Positions 1-9,756 of a stretch of DNA of 64,000 nucleotides are shown piece by piece; positions within the stretch are counted from its first letter, which is position 1; every line of letters begins with the position of its first letter. The translations under genes were made by a program, and so were the position numbers. Origin of the DNA: CAYUAI01 sp964442745 (lineage in GTDB: Bacteria; Pseudomonadota; Gammaproteobacteria; S012-40); NCBI GenBank assembly GCA_964442745.1, contig CAYUAI010000015.1:1-64000 (forward strand), written 5' to 3'. The notes below the pieces were generated by a model. That model was not told where the DNA came from. It did not search any database and saw nothing but the letters and a program-made list of their open reading frames with translations.

Positions 1-52
1 CCGGACTTTAGTCCTTAATACTAACCCACCAGCTTTAGCTGGTGGTTGTTTA
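1..52. mobile_element. IS200/IS605-type end remnant
   Basis: Two hairpins sit side by side. The first has 4-bp arms at 3-6 and 11-14. The second is perfect, with 8-bp arms at 26-33 and 38-45. Both loops are TTTA. Subterminal hairpins of this type (arms of the CCACCAGC/GCTGGTGG kind) are typical of IS200/IS605 ends. The transposase frame that follows stays open through the hairpins, reading NPPALAGG, the usual read-through of such an end. I infer that an IS200/IS605-like end or solo remnant joined the older transposase fragment. The rest of the element lies outside the window. An intrinsic terminator is the alternative, but the T-tract is weak. Confidence 0.45.
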
Positions 53-55
53 GTC

Positions 56-373
56 TTTGTATCATCGCTATTTCTAAAGAAGCTATCTCGAATTGAGGCG
101 CTATTGATGATTATGACGTTATCGTTGTTTGTTTACTCTATTGCCCAAAGGAGAATTCGAGCTAACCTAAAGGCGCAAGATCAAACGATACCCAACCAGA
201 TCAATCAACCCATTCAACGCCCCACACTACATTGGATTTTTCAGCTATTTGAAGGCATTAATCTTATTACATTCATTAGCAATAATACGATAAAAATAAT
301 GATTGATCGGCTTAGTGATCTACGACAAAAAATATTACGTTTGTTCGGGCCTGCCGTTTGTAAAATATATTGA
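56..373 (+). pseudogene. IS1634/IS4-type transposase, C-terminal fragment
   Basis: The frame is open from about base 56 and ends at 373. It encodes the last ~105 residues of a DDE transposase. Recognisable parts are FLKKLSRIEALLMIMTLSLF, followed by QRPTLHWIFQLFEGI and the C-terminal LRQKILRLFGP. These resemble the C-terminus of IS1634-family (IS4 superfamily) transposases. The N-terminal and catalytic parts are absent, because the frame runs into the hairpin remnant at the left edge. No start codon or ribosome binding site belongs to it. It is a dead fragment marking an old insertion beside the acyltransferase module. Confidence 0.75.
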
Positions 374-416
374 ATTTCTTTAGAAGGGGGCTGACCAATG
401 TCTGTTGTTAGCGATT

Positions 417-1469
417 CTAAAGTTGTTTAAGGAAGCTATTCGGAGACCGCCTGCCATGTTGGTAGGGTGAAGACTTCTGGGTAATCCCCATACGTAAAAA
501 AATTAGACCTTGGTTTCCCTCAGAAATACCTTCCATCATCTTACTAATTTTTTCTAGCGTTGATTGTAACTCCGGTTCAATCTTTAAAAAACCTAGGGAA
601 TATATACCTGCTGCGGCGAAAGGTTGTAAGGCGATGTTTTCTATGGTTGCCTTTAGCCATACTCTAGCTAGAGCTCGCCCTGTCTCAATGATTGCTACTC
701 GATCAGTAGTTTTTGTGCATAAGAGTGCAAGTGTAGGAGAAAGTATGGTCGGCAATGCAGCAACTCTAAATCCTAGCGTTTTATATAAATGAATTTTATT
801 AAGTATGCTGATAACTTTCCAATGTCGTAATTGAGGGAAAAGTGGTTTCATAGGCGGTTCGACTGCGAGTGTCGCTGGGGAGAGACCTTCTTTGCCAATC
901 TCCTTCCAACCTAAGTGAAAGTGGATACTTGAGAACAATTCTTTATGAAGCAGTTTTGACTGAAAGCGCAACGATTCTGCTAAGCGCATTAAGCGGATCG
1001 ATTCTCGTTTTAGCCTTTTTTCTTCAATAAAAAGCAGTGATGTATTTGAGTCGTTTTCTGCTTCTTTTTGCAGTCGTGTTTTTGTGGTTCTGGAGACATT
1101 GCCCTTCCAGGGAAAGCTGCGATTAGTATGGCGACGATGGATTACACTAGCAAGGTCGGAATGGTGTGAGTTGCATGGCTGCCATGTTATTTTTGCTAGC
1201 AATAGAGGCTTAGTTTCAGGCTCCGGAAAATAGCTTATTTTGAAGTCATATCCTAGGTCGGCGGCTTGAATCACCATATTTTCGATAGTCGTACCAAGCG
1301 CTAAATCACTTAATACAAAACGTGTATCTGAAATGCTTCCAGATCGAGTCGAATCAATCCAAAGGTTAAGATGGTCTGCTGTGATCTGGTATTGCCAGGG
1401 CTGCGAGTTGTCTGCTGATGGGGCGGATATACCAGCAACAATAATTTTGTCCAGGTCCTGTTGTTTCAT
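417..1469 (-). CDS. Nitroreductase-like protein paired with ThiF
   Basis: This 350-residue protein resembles the Rv3131-like nitroreductase branch: N-terminal APSADNSQPWQY followed by a region with a conserved HRRHTNRSFPW segment. In the family, such sequences bind FMN and oxidise or reduce small substrates. Here the substrate is unknown. It lies 15 bases downstream of the ThiF-like gene on the same strand, so the two are probably cotranscribed. In other bacteria ThiF-like and nitroreductase-like domains also occur together, which suggests adenylation or activation coupled to a flavin redox step. No signal peptide or membrane span is seen, so it is cytoplasmic. Confidence 0.65.
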   Translation of the reverse strand: MKQQDLDKIIVAGISAPSADNSQPWQYQITADHLNLWIDSTRSGSISDTRFVLSDLALGTTIENMVIQAADLGYDFKISYFPEPETKPLLLAKITWQPCNSHHSDLASVIHRRHTNRSFPWKGNVSRTTKTRLQKEAENDSNTSLLFIEEKRLKRESIRLMRLAESLRFQSKLLHKELFSSIHFHLGWKEIGKEGLSPATLAVEPPMKPLFPQLRHWKVISILNKIHLYKTLGFRVAALPTILSPTLALLCTKTTDRVAIIETGRALARVWLKATIENIALQPFAAAGIYSLGFLKIEPELQSTLEKISKMMEGISEGNQGLIFLRMGITQKSSPYQHGRRSPNSFLKQL

Positions 1470-1484
1470 ATTTATTGTACTCTA

Positions 1485-2345
1485 CTAAGGCAATAGTTTG
1501 TGTTTAGCTACAGCGAGGCTGAGTTGCTGTAGCGGGTTTTTGTTGCCAAAAGGCCTCCAAGTATGTGCTGTGCGGTTTTGGAAGGCATCGTATTGTAATG
1601 CATGAGGTGCGGCAAGTACTTTTCCGCGTTGTAATAATATTTTTAAAACTTGAGATGCCGCAACGCTAGCACACATTTCGCATCCTATGATGGTTGATGG
1701 GCCTTTGTGAGCAGGGAGGTCGATTGTTGTCGGGTCAACTAAATAACGTTGTTGTAGCCTGGCTGGTGCTAGGCCAATGAAAAACCGAAGTAATTGTTCA
1801 TTTTCTGAAAAATCTTCCAGTTGAAAATACTCTTCAAAGGTCATCTTTCCTGGAAGAAAATTGATTACGGCGGCACCCATGCCTAGTGGAGCGGCGGTGA
1901 CTGCCGGGATTTCCATTTTCGTGCAAGTGGCAAATATAAGTCTTCGTATCTTGACGGCAAAAAAATCGAGTCCATCAAGATAAAGATCGACATCATTAAG
2001 AAAACTCTCCATATTTTCTTTCGTTAGTCCTTCTGGAAAAATATCGAGCTCTAAGTCGGGGTTGATGTTGAGCGCATTTTTCGCCAAGACTTCAACCTTT
2101 GGTTGTCCAATTGACGTTAATGTTGCCCCGGCTTGTCTATTGAAATTTTCAATCCCGAAAGTATCAAAATCAGCCAGTTTGAATTTACCAAAACCAAGTC
2201 GGGTTAATGTTAATAAATGGCTGCCTCCAACGCCTCCCATGCCTGCAATGGCAATGCGTCGATGGCGTAAAGATTCTTGTTCTGCTTCAGTAATCCAGCC
2301 AATATTTCTTGAAAATGCGGTTGTATAGTCAAAAGTAGATGTCAT
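1485..2345 (-). CDS. ThiF/MoeB/E1-like adenylyltransferase
   Basis: This 286-residue protein has the ThiF/MoeB nucleotide-binding motif GMGGVGG at residues ~35-41. It is followed by the acidic strand end LADFD and the R in NFNRQ that these enzymes use in adenylation. A short GCEMC stretch near residue 222 could be a partial metal-binding remnant, but the usual four-cysteine zinc site is not evident. Members of the family adenylate a carboxyl terminus, usually of a ubiquitin-like sulfur carrier. No such carrier gene is visible nearby. It starts the two-gene operon with the nitroreductase-like gene and is divergent from the acyltransferase genes. The specific substrate is unknown. Confidence 0.75.
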   Translation of the reverse strand: MTSTFDYTTAFSRNIGWITEAEQESLRHRRIAIAGMGGVGGSHLLTLTRLGFGKFKLADFDTFGIENFNRQAGATLTSIGQPKVEVLAKNALNINPDLELDIFPEGLTKENMESFLNDVDLYLDGLDFFAVKIRRLIFATCTKMEIPAVTAAPLGMGAAVINFLPGKMTFEEYFQLEDFSENEQLLRFFIGLAPARLQQRYLVDPTTIDLPAHKGPSTIIGCEMCASVAASQVLKILLQRGKVLAAPHALQYDAFQNRTAHTWRPFGNKNPLQQLSLAVAKHKLLP

Positions 2346-2880
2346 AGTGATTTGTGTGAGGCAGTGTTTCGTTAGCGGGCCAGTAAAGTCTTCCTGTCGT
2401 TGACATATGTATTTGTTTGAGTAAATGAGTTGGCAGATTCGGTATTCGTGTTTTGTTTATTGTACGGGTAATTTAAATGATTCACCATTATTGCCTGCAT
2501 CACGAAGTGATATTATTTTCACCGTCGGTTGTTTTATGAACGGTGCTGCTAAATGAAGCTGCAGGTGCATTGATGATTTTTGCCTCCTAGGACGTGCGTT
2601 TTTTAGTTTTTTGCCTTTTAAGAATATTTCTATCTAGTATCTTTATTTCGTTAGTTTAATGAACAGCATGGCTTCGCGGGGTCAAATTGTATTTCAGTTA
2701 GTCTCTCATAATTTAGTTTGATAGTGAATGCATTTATTAAAGGTTTCACCTTAAACTTTATGTCTCGTAACAATTAGGCAATGTTATTTAGTATTCTTTA
2801 CTGTGAAATATGTATTGCATGCAATGCGGGTTTAGTTTAAGTATAGGCAGGAACACCCGCATTCTAACATTTTTTTCTTC
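2346..2880. other. 535-bp divergent intergenic region
   Basis: This AT-rich stretch separates the leftward ThiF operon from the rightward GNAT/cNMP gene, so it must hold both promoters. Only short palindromes are visible, such as ATCAC/GTGAT near 2500. I see no convincing gene or RNA. Confidence 0.5.
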
Positions 2881-4116
2881 ATGGCATTAAAGTTAAGGCT
2901 TGATAAGGGACGTATGGTAGCAAGAATCAAAACAGCTAGCTCTGCACAAGAATTAGACGATATTTATCGTTTGAGGCACCATGTCTATGTGGTTGAAGAT
3001 GGTAAGTTTGGTGGTATTGCTTTACCGGACAGTCGGATTGTTGATCGTTTTGATGCGTTGGGAAATGTTGCAAATATCATTGCCTATGATGATGGTATCG
3101 CGGTTGGTTCGCTGCGCTTAAATAAAGACAGTAGTGCGGGCTTGCCTTCTGAGGAATATTATGATTTTTCTAGGTATAGAACGCAATTGATTGACGAAAG
3201 CAAAAAAACAGCCAACTCTTTGCCGATTTTTGCCAGTGGTGGATTTCTTGCAGTGAAAGAAGCGTGGCGTGGTCGTCGTAAGGTTATTTTTTCTTTACTA
3301 AAGGTGGCTGCCGGCGTTTATCAAAGTTGGGGAGTGACCCATCTCATTGCAACGGTGAATCATGAAACTGTGTCTGTTTATCGCCATTTAGGCTTTGAGC
3401 CGATTGATGATCCGATTTGGATTGAATCCATTGGAAATCAAATTGTACCCATGGTGACCCCCTTTCAGCGAATGTATGAGTGGGCGTTTGGCAGTATTGA
3501 TCCTAAAGAGCATGGGTTTTGGGTAAAACATTTCTCGGCTCAATTTCAACGGGTGCTATTATCGCCCAAAGAAATATTATTTAAGCAGGGCGAGTTGGCT
3601 GATGATGCTTTTATTGTTGACGAAGGCTGGATATCGATTAATCGTAAGAGTGAGGATGGCCAAGAGTTGGTTTTGGCGAACTTATCTCCTGGGGCATTAT
3701 TCGGAGAACTGGCGCTAATTGATAATCAACCTCGCTCTGGAACGGCTATTGCCTCGACAAATGCGGAGCTTATTTGTTTAAATCGTGACGAGTTCCAAAC
3801 GGCGGTAACACAAAATAAAGAGCGTTTAAACGAGCTATTAACGGTTTTTGCAAGGCGTATGCGGAGTTCTCAAGAGTTGGCAATGGTTTTGGCTTTCGCG
3901 CCGCAAACGGGACGGGTTCGTTTTGCGCTAAATACTTTGCGTCATGAAGCGGTTGAGGATAAAAAACGCCCAAATACCTGGGTGGCTAAGATAGGCATTG
4001 CGACTTTAGCTAAATCAGCGGGGGTGCGTGAACATGAAGTGCGGCAGGTATTAGAAATCGAGGCGCATGCAGGTAAGTTAGAATACACTGAGCGTTCAAT
4101 ACGATTTTTGTCCTAA
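2881..4116 (+). CDS. GNAT acyltransferase fused to cNMP-binding and Crp-type HTH domains
   Basis: The 411-residue protein has three parts. Residues ~15-200 form a GNAT or autoinducer-synthase-like acyltransferase (YRLRHHVYVVEDGKFGG). Residues ~220-330 form a cyclic-nucleotide-binding domain with the phosphate-binding cassette FGELALIDNQPRSGTA. Residues ~355-411 form a winged helix like that of Crp/Fnr regulators (IATLAKSAGVREHEVRQVL). It may therefore be a DNA-binding regulator that senses a nucleotide and an acyl substrate, or a nucleotide-gated acyltransferase. No clear ribosome binding site precedes 2881. ATG 2914 follows an AAGGGA at short spacing and is an alternative start. It lies upstream of the N-acyl amino acid synthase-like gene. 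Confidence 0.8.
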   Translation: MALKLRLDKGRMVARIKTASSAQELDDIYRLRHHVYVVEDGKFGGIALPDSRIVDRFDALGNVANIIAYDDGIAVGSLRLNKDSSAGLPSEEYYDFSRYRTQLIDESKKTANSLPIFASGGFLAVKEAWRGRRKVIFSLLKVAAGVYQSWGVTHLIATVNHETVSVYRHLGFEPIDDPIWIESIGNQIVPMVTPFQRMYEWAFGSIDPKEHGFWVKHFSAQFQRVLLSPKEILFKQGELADDAFIVDEGWISINRKSEDGQELVLANLSPGALFGELALIDNQPRSGTAIASTNAELICLNRDEFQTAVTQNKERLNELLTVFARRMRSSQELAMVLAFAPQTGRVRFALNTLRHEAVEDKKRPNTWVAKIGIATLAKSAGVREHEVRQVLEIEAHAGKLEYTERSIRFLS

Positions 4117-4887
4117 GAATTGTTGTTTTTTGATTTTTTAAGCTTTGAATTTAGCCTGGTTTTTTTTGATCGGCAAGATATCCGTTAGGAATGAGCGACG
4201 AAATAACTTTATTGCTTGGCATCCTATCTTCGCCTAAAGCGCCTACTTTTGCTGCCCGTCCTTCAATTATAAAGATACTCACTTTAACCCGGCTAGCGCT
4301 GCGTTTTTCTCCATTCAGAACGAACAAACCAAATCTGAATCCCAAGCAGGGAGGTGACTCCATGCCCATTCTTCTGATCTAGTTTTTTAAGCCTTAGCGA
4401 CATTTGAACACCAAAAATTTCAATAGATACCGCCATTGAGGGTAAGTAACACATCTTGGTTGTCAGTAATTTTTGCTCCTTATGAGGATAAATTGATCGT
4501 ACTGGTAGTATCTGCCTGACTATTTTTGTTGGTTAATTGATGCAAGCTAACTATCTGCAATATATATAAATATCTTTTGATATTAGGGTTTTTTGAGTCT
4601 GGATTTGAGTGCTGCTCTGCTTTTGTCGTGAATAAGATACAGTATCTAGAAGCAGGTTAAGTCTTGGAAGATTTGCGTTTTTATGAATGGTATGTAGTAA
4701 AAAACAGACGGTATCGCGAAAACCAATGACTTAGCTGAATCATTATTTGTTGAGAATTATTGGAATATATTGATAAGTAAAAAGAAAAAAAATATGGCAT
4801 GTATCGTGCTGATTGCTTTCGTTAAGCTTTAACCAATGCAAATTCTACTTAAGGCTAATTGATATCAAAATTATTGGGGAGAAACGT
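4117..4887. other. 771-bp intergenic region
   Basis: This lies between two rightward acyltransferase genes and probably holds a promoter for the second. Short open frames exist on both strands at 4151-4382 but lack good support. No RNA gene or clear terminator is seen. Confidence 0.4.
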
Positions 4888-5664
4888 GTGTTTGACCGAG
4901 ATTTCGAAGTGATTATAGCGGATACTGCCGAAAGTAAAAAAGCGCATTACCATCTTCGTTACCAAGTATATTGTCTTGATGTCGCTTTTGAGGATGCCTC
5001 GATGTACCCTGATCGTATGGAGTGGGACGAATATGATCAAAACTCAGTCCATTTTCTTGTTCGCTCGCGTGCTACTGGACATTGGGTGGGGGCAATGCGG
5101 ATGATATTGGGGGATTATAACTTTTTGCCTATGATCGAGAATGCAGAGGTTGATTCAGGGAAAGTAGGTAGTATTCCGAGTTCTGTCGCTGAAATTTCTC
5201 GTCTTTGTGTGGTAAGTGAGTACCGGCGTAACCAGTATTTACGGAAGTCGAGGTTATATGAGCAAGGGCAAGGGTATGCCGGGGAAAGTACTGATCGATC
5301 AGTAACGTTGGTTAATATTGATGATCGTCGAAAAGAGCCTGAAATTATGTTGGGACTGCTAAGAGCCGCCTATGTTTATAGTCTCGATAAAGGGATTGAT
5401 TCTTGGTATTTTATGGTTGCACCATCGTTAGCTCGGATATTACATCGGCTCTCTTTCAATGTAAGTGAAATCGGTCCATTGCAAAGCTTTCACGGGGAGC
5501 GAGCGCCTCATGCCTGTGATATGACAACATTCGCCGCTGATTTGCATGAGCGGTCGAGTGCGTTGCATCAGATGTTTTGTCGAACGGACGATGCCTATCA
5601 TTCTTTTTCTGAAACCGAAACTTATGAGTCACTAGTAGAAAGTCGCGAGGTTGCGCATGCCTGA
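4888..5664 (+). CDS. PEP-CTERM/exosortase-associated acyltransferase (N-acyl amino acid synthase family)
   Basis: The 258-residue protein fits the exosortase-associated acyltransferase family (TIGR03694-like). It has LRYQVYCLDVAFED near the N-terminus, WVGAMRMILGD, and AEISRLCVVSEYRR in the core of the autoinducer-synthase fold. Members studied from environmental DNA make long-chain N-acyl amino acids, and their genes are linked to PEP-CTERM systems. I chose GTG 4888 because GGGGAG lies 6 bases upstream; the frame itself stays open to 4813 without a ribosome binding site. The neighbouring XrtA locus fits. The product specificity cannot be read from the sequence. Confidence 0.85.
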   Translation: MFDRDFEVIIADTAESKKAHYHLRYQVYCLDVAFEDASMYPDRMEWDEYDQNSVHFLVRSRATGHWVGAMRMILGDYNFLPMIENAEVDSGKVGSIPSSVAEISRLCVVSEYRRNQYLRKSRLYEQGQGYAGESTDRSVTLVNIDDRRKEPEIMLGLLRAAYVYSLDKGIDSWYFMVAPSLARILHRLSFNVSEIGPLQSFHGERAPHACDMTTFAADLHERSSALHQMFCRTDDAYHSFSETETYESLVESREVAHA

Positions 5665-5770
5665 ATGGTTAAGTGAAAGTATCCAGAAGAGTTATATGTT
5701 TCTTTAATTGCGTTTATTGATTTTTATAAAAACATATAACTCGTCTATGTGGTCAATGTATTGATAACTG

Positions 5771-5803
5771 ACCGAAGCGATGTCTGAAATACTTCGGTTT
5801 TTT
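5771..5803 (+). terminator. Intrinsic terminator after the acyltransferase
   Basis: A 7-bp stem (ACCGAAG at 5771-5777 with CTTCGGT at 5792-5798) is followed directly by a run of T. It lies about 105 bases past the acyltransferase stop codon. Confidence 0.75.
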
Positions 5804-6051
5804 AAGTTTTTTCTTTTGTAAATATACTTATGTCATCGTGTCTTTTCCTTTCGTGATTTTGTCTCTTTGATGGTATTGATGTCTCCGTTTCTTGTGGCGA
5901 GATAAGCCATATCTTTCTTGCGGTTATATTTTTTCTGCGCTAGCTCCGTTTATCTTGTGTGGCCGAGTGTTTTCCTATTGTTGATGTTTGTTTTCCGCAT
6001 TTTTGAAACGGCTTCTTAGATGGTTTCGGTTAGAATGGTGTTTATTTGTCA

Positions 6052-6594
6052 ATGTTAACGAAGGTTGCGTTATTTATGGGGATGTTGAGATATATTGTTT
6101 TTGTTATTGTGTGTGCATTTATTTCGCAGGCGATGGCTGATGAGGCGGGGTTGAAGTTAGCGCATCAGGTATATCATCGGCCCGATGGCAATGATACGAA
6201 TTCACGTATCACCATGAGCTTAGTGGAGGAGGGCAAGCAGGCGAGGGTACGTCAATTATATTTTTATCGCTCTTACAGAGGGCGATGTCGTGCGTTTTTT
6301 GATTCGTTTTACCATGCTAGCCGATGTGAATGGAATTGGTATGTTAACTATGGATGAAATAGGTGTTAAAACAAAGCAATGGCTTTACCTGCCTGAACTG
6401 GATAAAGTGCGGCGCGTTTCTACTTCACGCAAGGGTGGACGGTATTGGACAGCACAATGGCTGACTTGAAGTTACATCATCAAACTCGATTGGTGGTTGA
6501 GCTTATAAAATATAATCGTTCATTGCCGGACAAATTGTTTTCTAAGAGGGCGTTGCCGGATATCGTGCTGGAAGAAGGTTATCGTTTGCGGTGA
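6052..6594 (+). pseudogene. Outer-membrane lipoprotein-sorting-like protein, frameshifted
   Basis: The reading starts with a signal peptide ending near SQAMADEAG and continues as a LolA-like (PF17131-type) outer membrane lipoprotein-sorting protein. The frame breaks near 6270-6290. It resumes in another frame as GDVVRFLIRFTMLADVNGIG and later KTKQWLYLPELDKVRRVSTS. A stop follows at about 6467. The expected C-terminal end (ALPDIVLEEGYRL) is found in yet another frame up to 6594. At least two frame changes make it a pseudogene unless the sequence has errors. In intact relatives this gene pairs with an RND exporter, as here. Confidence 0.75.
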
Positions 6595-6638
6595 GTGGCG
6601 ATATGTTATTTGAGGGTGTGAGCTGTGTTGCTTGGGAT

Positions 6639-8576
6639 GAAGCCGAAAAATTATCATGAAATACGGCGGGCGAGATTAGCCTGTCCATTGACCTCTTATC
6701 TAGCCTTGTTGATGGTATTAACACTGTTTTTTTGCCAAAATTGAATCTCAATAATACACTCGATGTTTATCTGCCAAAAGAAGAGCCGTCCGTTGTTTTG
6801 CATGAGTCATTGAGAAAGATATTTCCTCAAGATGAAGTGCTCATTGGGGTATTTCATATGGAAGCCGACTTATCAATGGATTTTTTCACTCGTCTTTATC
6901 CGTTGACAGAGCAATTGGAAATGATGGACGGTGTTGAGCGAGTATTGTCTGTTTTCAGCTTGATCATGTCAAAAGTGGGACGGATGGTTTCGACGTGGTT
7001 AAGTTAGTTGATAGTGATGAACTTGACATATTGAGTGTCGAAGAGGTGCGGCAGCGAGTCTTGAATGATCGGTTTGCTCCAGGCTTATTGGTGTCTGAGT
7101 CGTGGTTGTTCGACCTGAAAAATTGAGCGATAGTCGCCAGCGTCTTATGTTAGAAAACCATTTTAGAGCGTTTGTCAGTGATCATCAATTAGATCGCTAT
7201 TTGGTGGCGGTGAGCGGTCATGTTGCACTGGATGTGGCTGAGTTAAAAGCAATGATGCATGATACCAGTTTTTTACGCCGATTGTGATAATGATTGGCTT
7301 GGTCATTATTTGGTTCATGTTGCGTGATTTGCTTGCAACCTTACTTGCTGGAATAGCGATGGGTGCTGTGATGAATTCGAGTATAGTATTGCTGGTATTT
7401 TTTGATGAGCCTTATACATTGGTGACAACCATGTTAGGTTCGTTATTGTCTGCACTAACGATTGCGTTGTTAGTGCATTATTACTCGGCCATTATTTGTT
7501 CAGAAAAGCGTTCTGATAAACCGCAAAATAGTCGCTATAAAGCCGCGAGCTATGTAATCAGGCGACCAGCATTCTATACAGTTTTAACTATCTCATGTGG
7601 ATTATTTTCGCTTTATTTTAGTTCGATTCCGCTGGTGGAGACGTTTGGCTTGATTGCGGCGCTTGGGGTGATGTTAAGCTATTTTGTCGTGATTGTATTG
7701 TTACCGCCGATTTTTTTTCAGTGGCAGAAGAAAGCTCACTGGGGAAAAAGAAAAATAGGTTTATATCGAGTAAAAAAAAAGCACTGGGTTTTGCTAAAAT
7801 AGGAATTCGGCATGCCCGGTTTTGTTTGATGGTGAGCTGTTGTTTGCCGATAGTGCTTGTTCCAGTTTTTTTCTGAGGATCATCCGTTAAATAAGTCAAC
7901 CAAACTGATTGAGAAAGAATTAAGTGGTGTGACTAATCTTGAGTTAATATTTCAGGCAGATGCCAGGGATGGTTTAATCAGTTTGACGCGGTTTGCAGCC
8001 ATTCGCCAAGCGCAAGCCTAGGCGGAGCATTTGCCTGCTGTTGATCGGGCGATGTCATTTATTGATGTGATAGAAGAAATGAACTGGGCGTTTCATGGTG
8101 AAAATAGTGATTTTCGGAGGGTGCCTGATTCAGAAATGCTGATCAAACCATGCTTGTTTGTTTATGATGGTGTCGATTTGTACGAGTTGGTGGATCGGGA
8201 TTTTCAAACGGCACGAGTCACCTTGTCCGTTGCCTTGCATGGCGCCAATGAGATAAGCGAATTGATCGCGGTATTGGAGGGAAAATTACAACATACTGAT
8301 TTGCATGGATTGACCTGGCTCATTTCGGGTTATGGTAAACAGTTTGCTGTGCAAGAAGATCTGTTGGTGAGTGGACAGAAAAAAGTATTGGTCGGAGCGC
8401 TTGCTTTAATCTTTGGTCGTTATTTTGTCTGATTTTCAGCCGCCGCCCGAATTTGGTCTATTAACTTTTATTGGCCTGATGACGGCGTTATTCTGTGATC
8501 CTTTGGTTTTACCGGCGCTGTTGGTTGTGCTAAATGCACGTGGTGATAAAATGCATAAAGCGGTGAATGCTTCGTA
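6639..8576 (+). pseudogene. RND/MMPL-type exporter, heavily decayed
   Basis: Pieces of an RND-superfamily permease can be followed through several frames. The N-terminus is MKPKNYHEIRRARLACP, then a break near 6735. The periplasmic part (DVYLPKEEPSVVLHESLRK) breaks near 6965, and further pieces lie at 7102-7287. Membrane segments occur at 7284-7802, and a second soluble part at 7880-8432 carries an in-frame TAG near 8020. The last membrane helices (FGLLTFIGLMTALFCDPLVL) end at 8576. I count at least four frame breaks and one nonsense codon. The total length is shorter than a normal ~800-residue exporter, so an internal deletion is likely. It follows the decayed lipoprotein-sorting gene. Confidence 0.8.
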
Positions 8577-9099
8577 GCGTGTGTTGGATGATGTTCACTG
8601 GGACCACTTTTTAGGATAGATCAATGTCGATTGCGCCTGTTGGTAAAGCGTATTTTTTGTTTAAATTTTGTCCGCGAGGATGATTGGCTTATTTTAAGGT
8701 CGTGAAGGGAGGGGTGTGTTCTATCGCACACCTTAGGGTGATTTATTCAGGTATAATGGCCAGCCACTTGGCGGTTATCACATTTATTAATGTAGTGGAT
8801 AGTCGTGCTTGTGCCTATACTTGTAACGTCCAGTATTGCTGAGTAAGTGATTTCGCTTAGTGATATTAGGAAATGATAGCGGGTGCTGAAGGCTGAAAAT
8901 CAAGCTAAAAGGCTTGTGGTGGCGGTAGCGTCGTCTTGAATATTGATGGTTGGCCAAATTATCTTCGATCTCGCGATAGGGCGACATTTTTTTGTGACCG
9001 CACTAATGATTAACTTTGTACCTGCCAGGTAGAAGCTCTGTCTCTACTGGGTAAATATTAACTGTATTTCGGCTTAATAATCGTTTTATAGAAGGAATT
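8577..9099. other. 523-bp region upstream of the EPS operon
   Basis: No gene is seen here. A short hairpin (GGTGTG/CACACC) lies near 8712-8731 and a TATAAT-like hexamer at 8752-8757 without a good -35 box. The promoter of the EPS operon should be within this stretch. A ribosome binding site (AAGGA) precedes ATG 9100. Confidence 0.4.
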
Positions 9100-9756
9100 A
9101 TGGATAAAAAATTGATCATTTATTCGGTAGCCGTTAGTTTTCTATTATTGCTTAACGGTGCCGCAGCTCAAGAATTTTTAAATGAAGAAGAGTCACTTAT
9201 GCCGCCTGTTGCGAAAAAAACGGAGCCTCGTCCGCCTGATGTGAATGATACGCCTTTTTATCTCATTGGGCCTGGCGATAATTTGAGTATTTTCGTTTGG
9301 CGAAACCCTGATTTGTCGCAATCGGTTACGGTGCGGCCTGATGGGCGGGTATCGATCCCATTAGTTGAAGACTTGGAAGTGACGGGTAAGACACCTACGC
9401 AGCTCGCGAGAATTATTGAAAAGGAGCTGGGTATTTATGTGCGCGATCCGTTAGTGACGGTTATTATTGGTGGTTTTTTAGGCCCTTACAGCCAGCAAAT
9501 ACGCATTTTGGGTGAAGCAACCAAACCGCAAGCGATACCTTTTCGGCAAGATATGAGTGTACTCGATGTGATGATTGCAGTGGGGGGGATTACTGATTTT
9601 GCGGCAGGTAATAAAACCAAAATAGTACGCCTAGTGGATGGCGTGCAAAAGGAGTTTCGAATTCGCCTTGATGATTTGATTCGTGATGGTGACATTAGTG
9701 CTAATGTTGATATGTTGCCTGGTGATATATTGATCATTCCTGAGTCGTGGTTTTAA
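9100..9756 (+). CDS. epsA: XrtA-associated polysaccharide export protein (Wza/EpsA-like)
   Basis: The 218-residue periplasmic or outer-membrane protein starts with a signal peptide (cut near NGAAAQ). It then has a polysaccharide-export domain (YLIGPGDNLSIFVWRNPDLS, residues ~50-130) and one SLBB-like domain (IRILGEATKPQAIPF to the end). The size and form match the exosortase-linked export family (TIGR03027-like). It lacks a lipobox cysteine, so it is probably not a classical Wza lipoprotein. An AAGGA site lies just upstream. It opens the EPS operon and would form the outer export channel with the chain-length protein that follows. Confidence 0.9.
   Translation: MDKKLIIYSVAVSFLLLLNGAAAQEFLNEEESLMPPVAKKTEPRPPDVNDTPFYLIGPGDNLSIFVWRNPDLSQSVTVRPDGRVSIPLVEDLEVTGKTPTQLARIIEKELGIYVRDPLVTVIIGGFLGPYSQQIRILGEATKPQAIPFRQDMSVLDVMIAVGGITDFAAGNKTKIVRLVDGVQKEFRIRLDDLIRDGDISANVDMLPGDILIIPESWF

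Noticed and set aside
26..58. Simple intrinsic terminator at the left edge
   Set aside because: The hairpin is perfect, but the T-tract is broken and a second TTTA hairpin lies beside it, which fits a mobile-element end better.
4151..4382. Overlapping short open frames on both strands (63 and 72 codons)
   Set aside because: Neither has a good ribosome binding site or a recognisable pattern. Opposite open frames of this size arise by chance.
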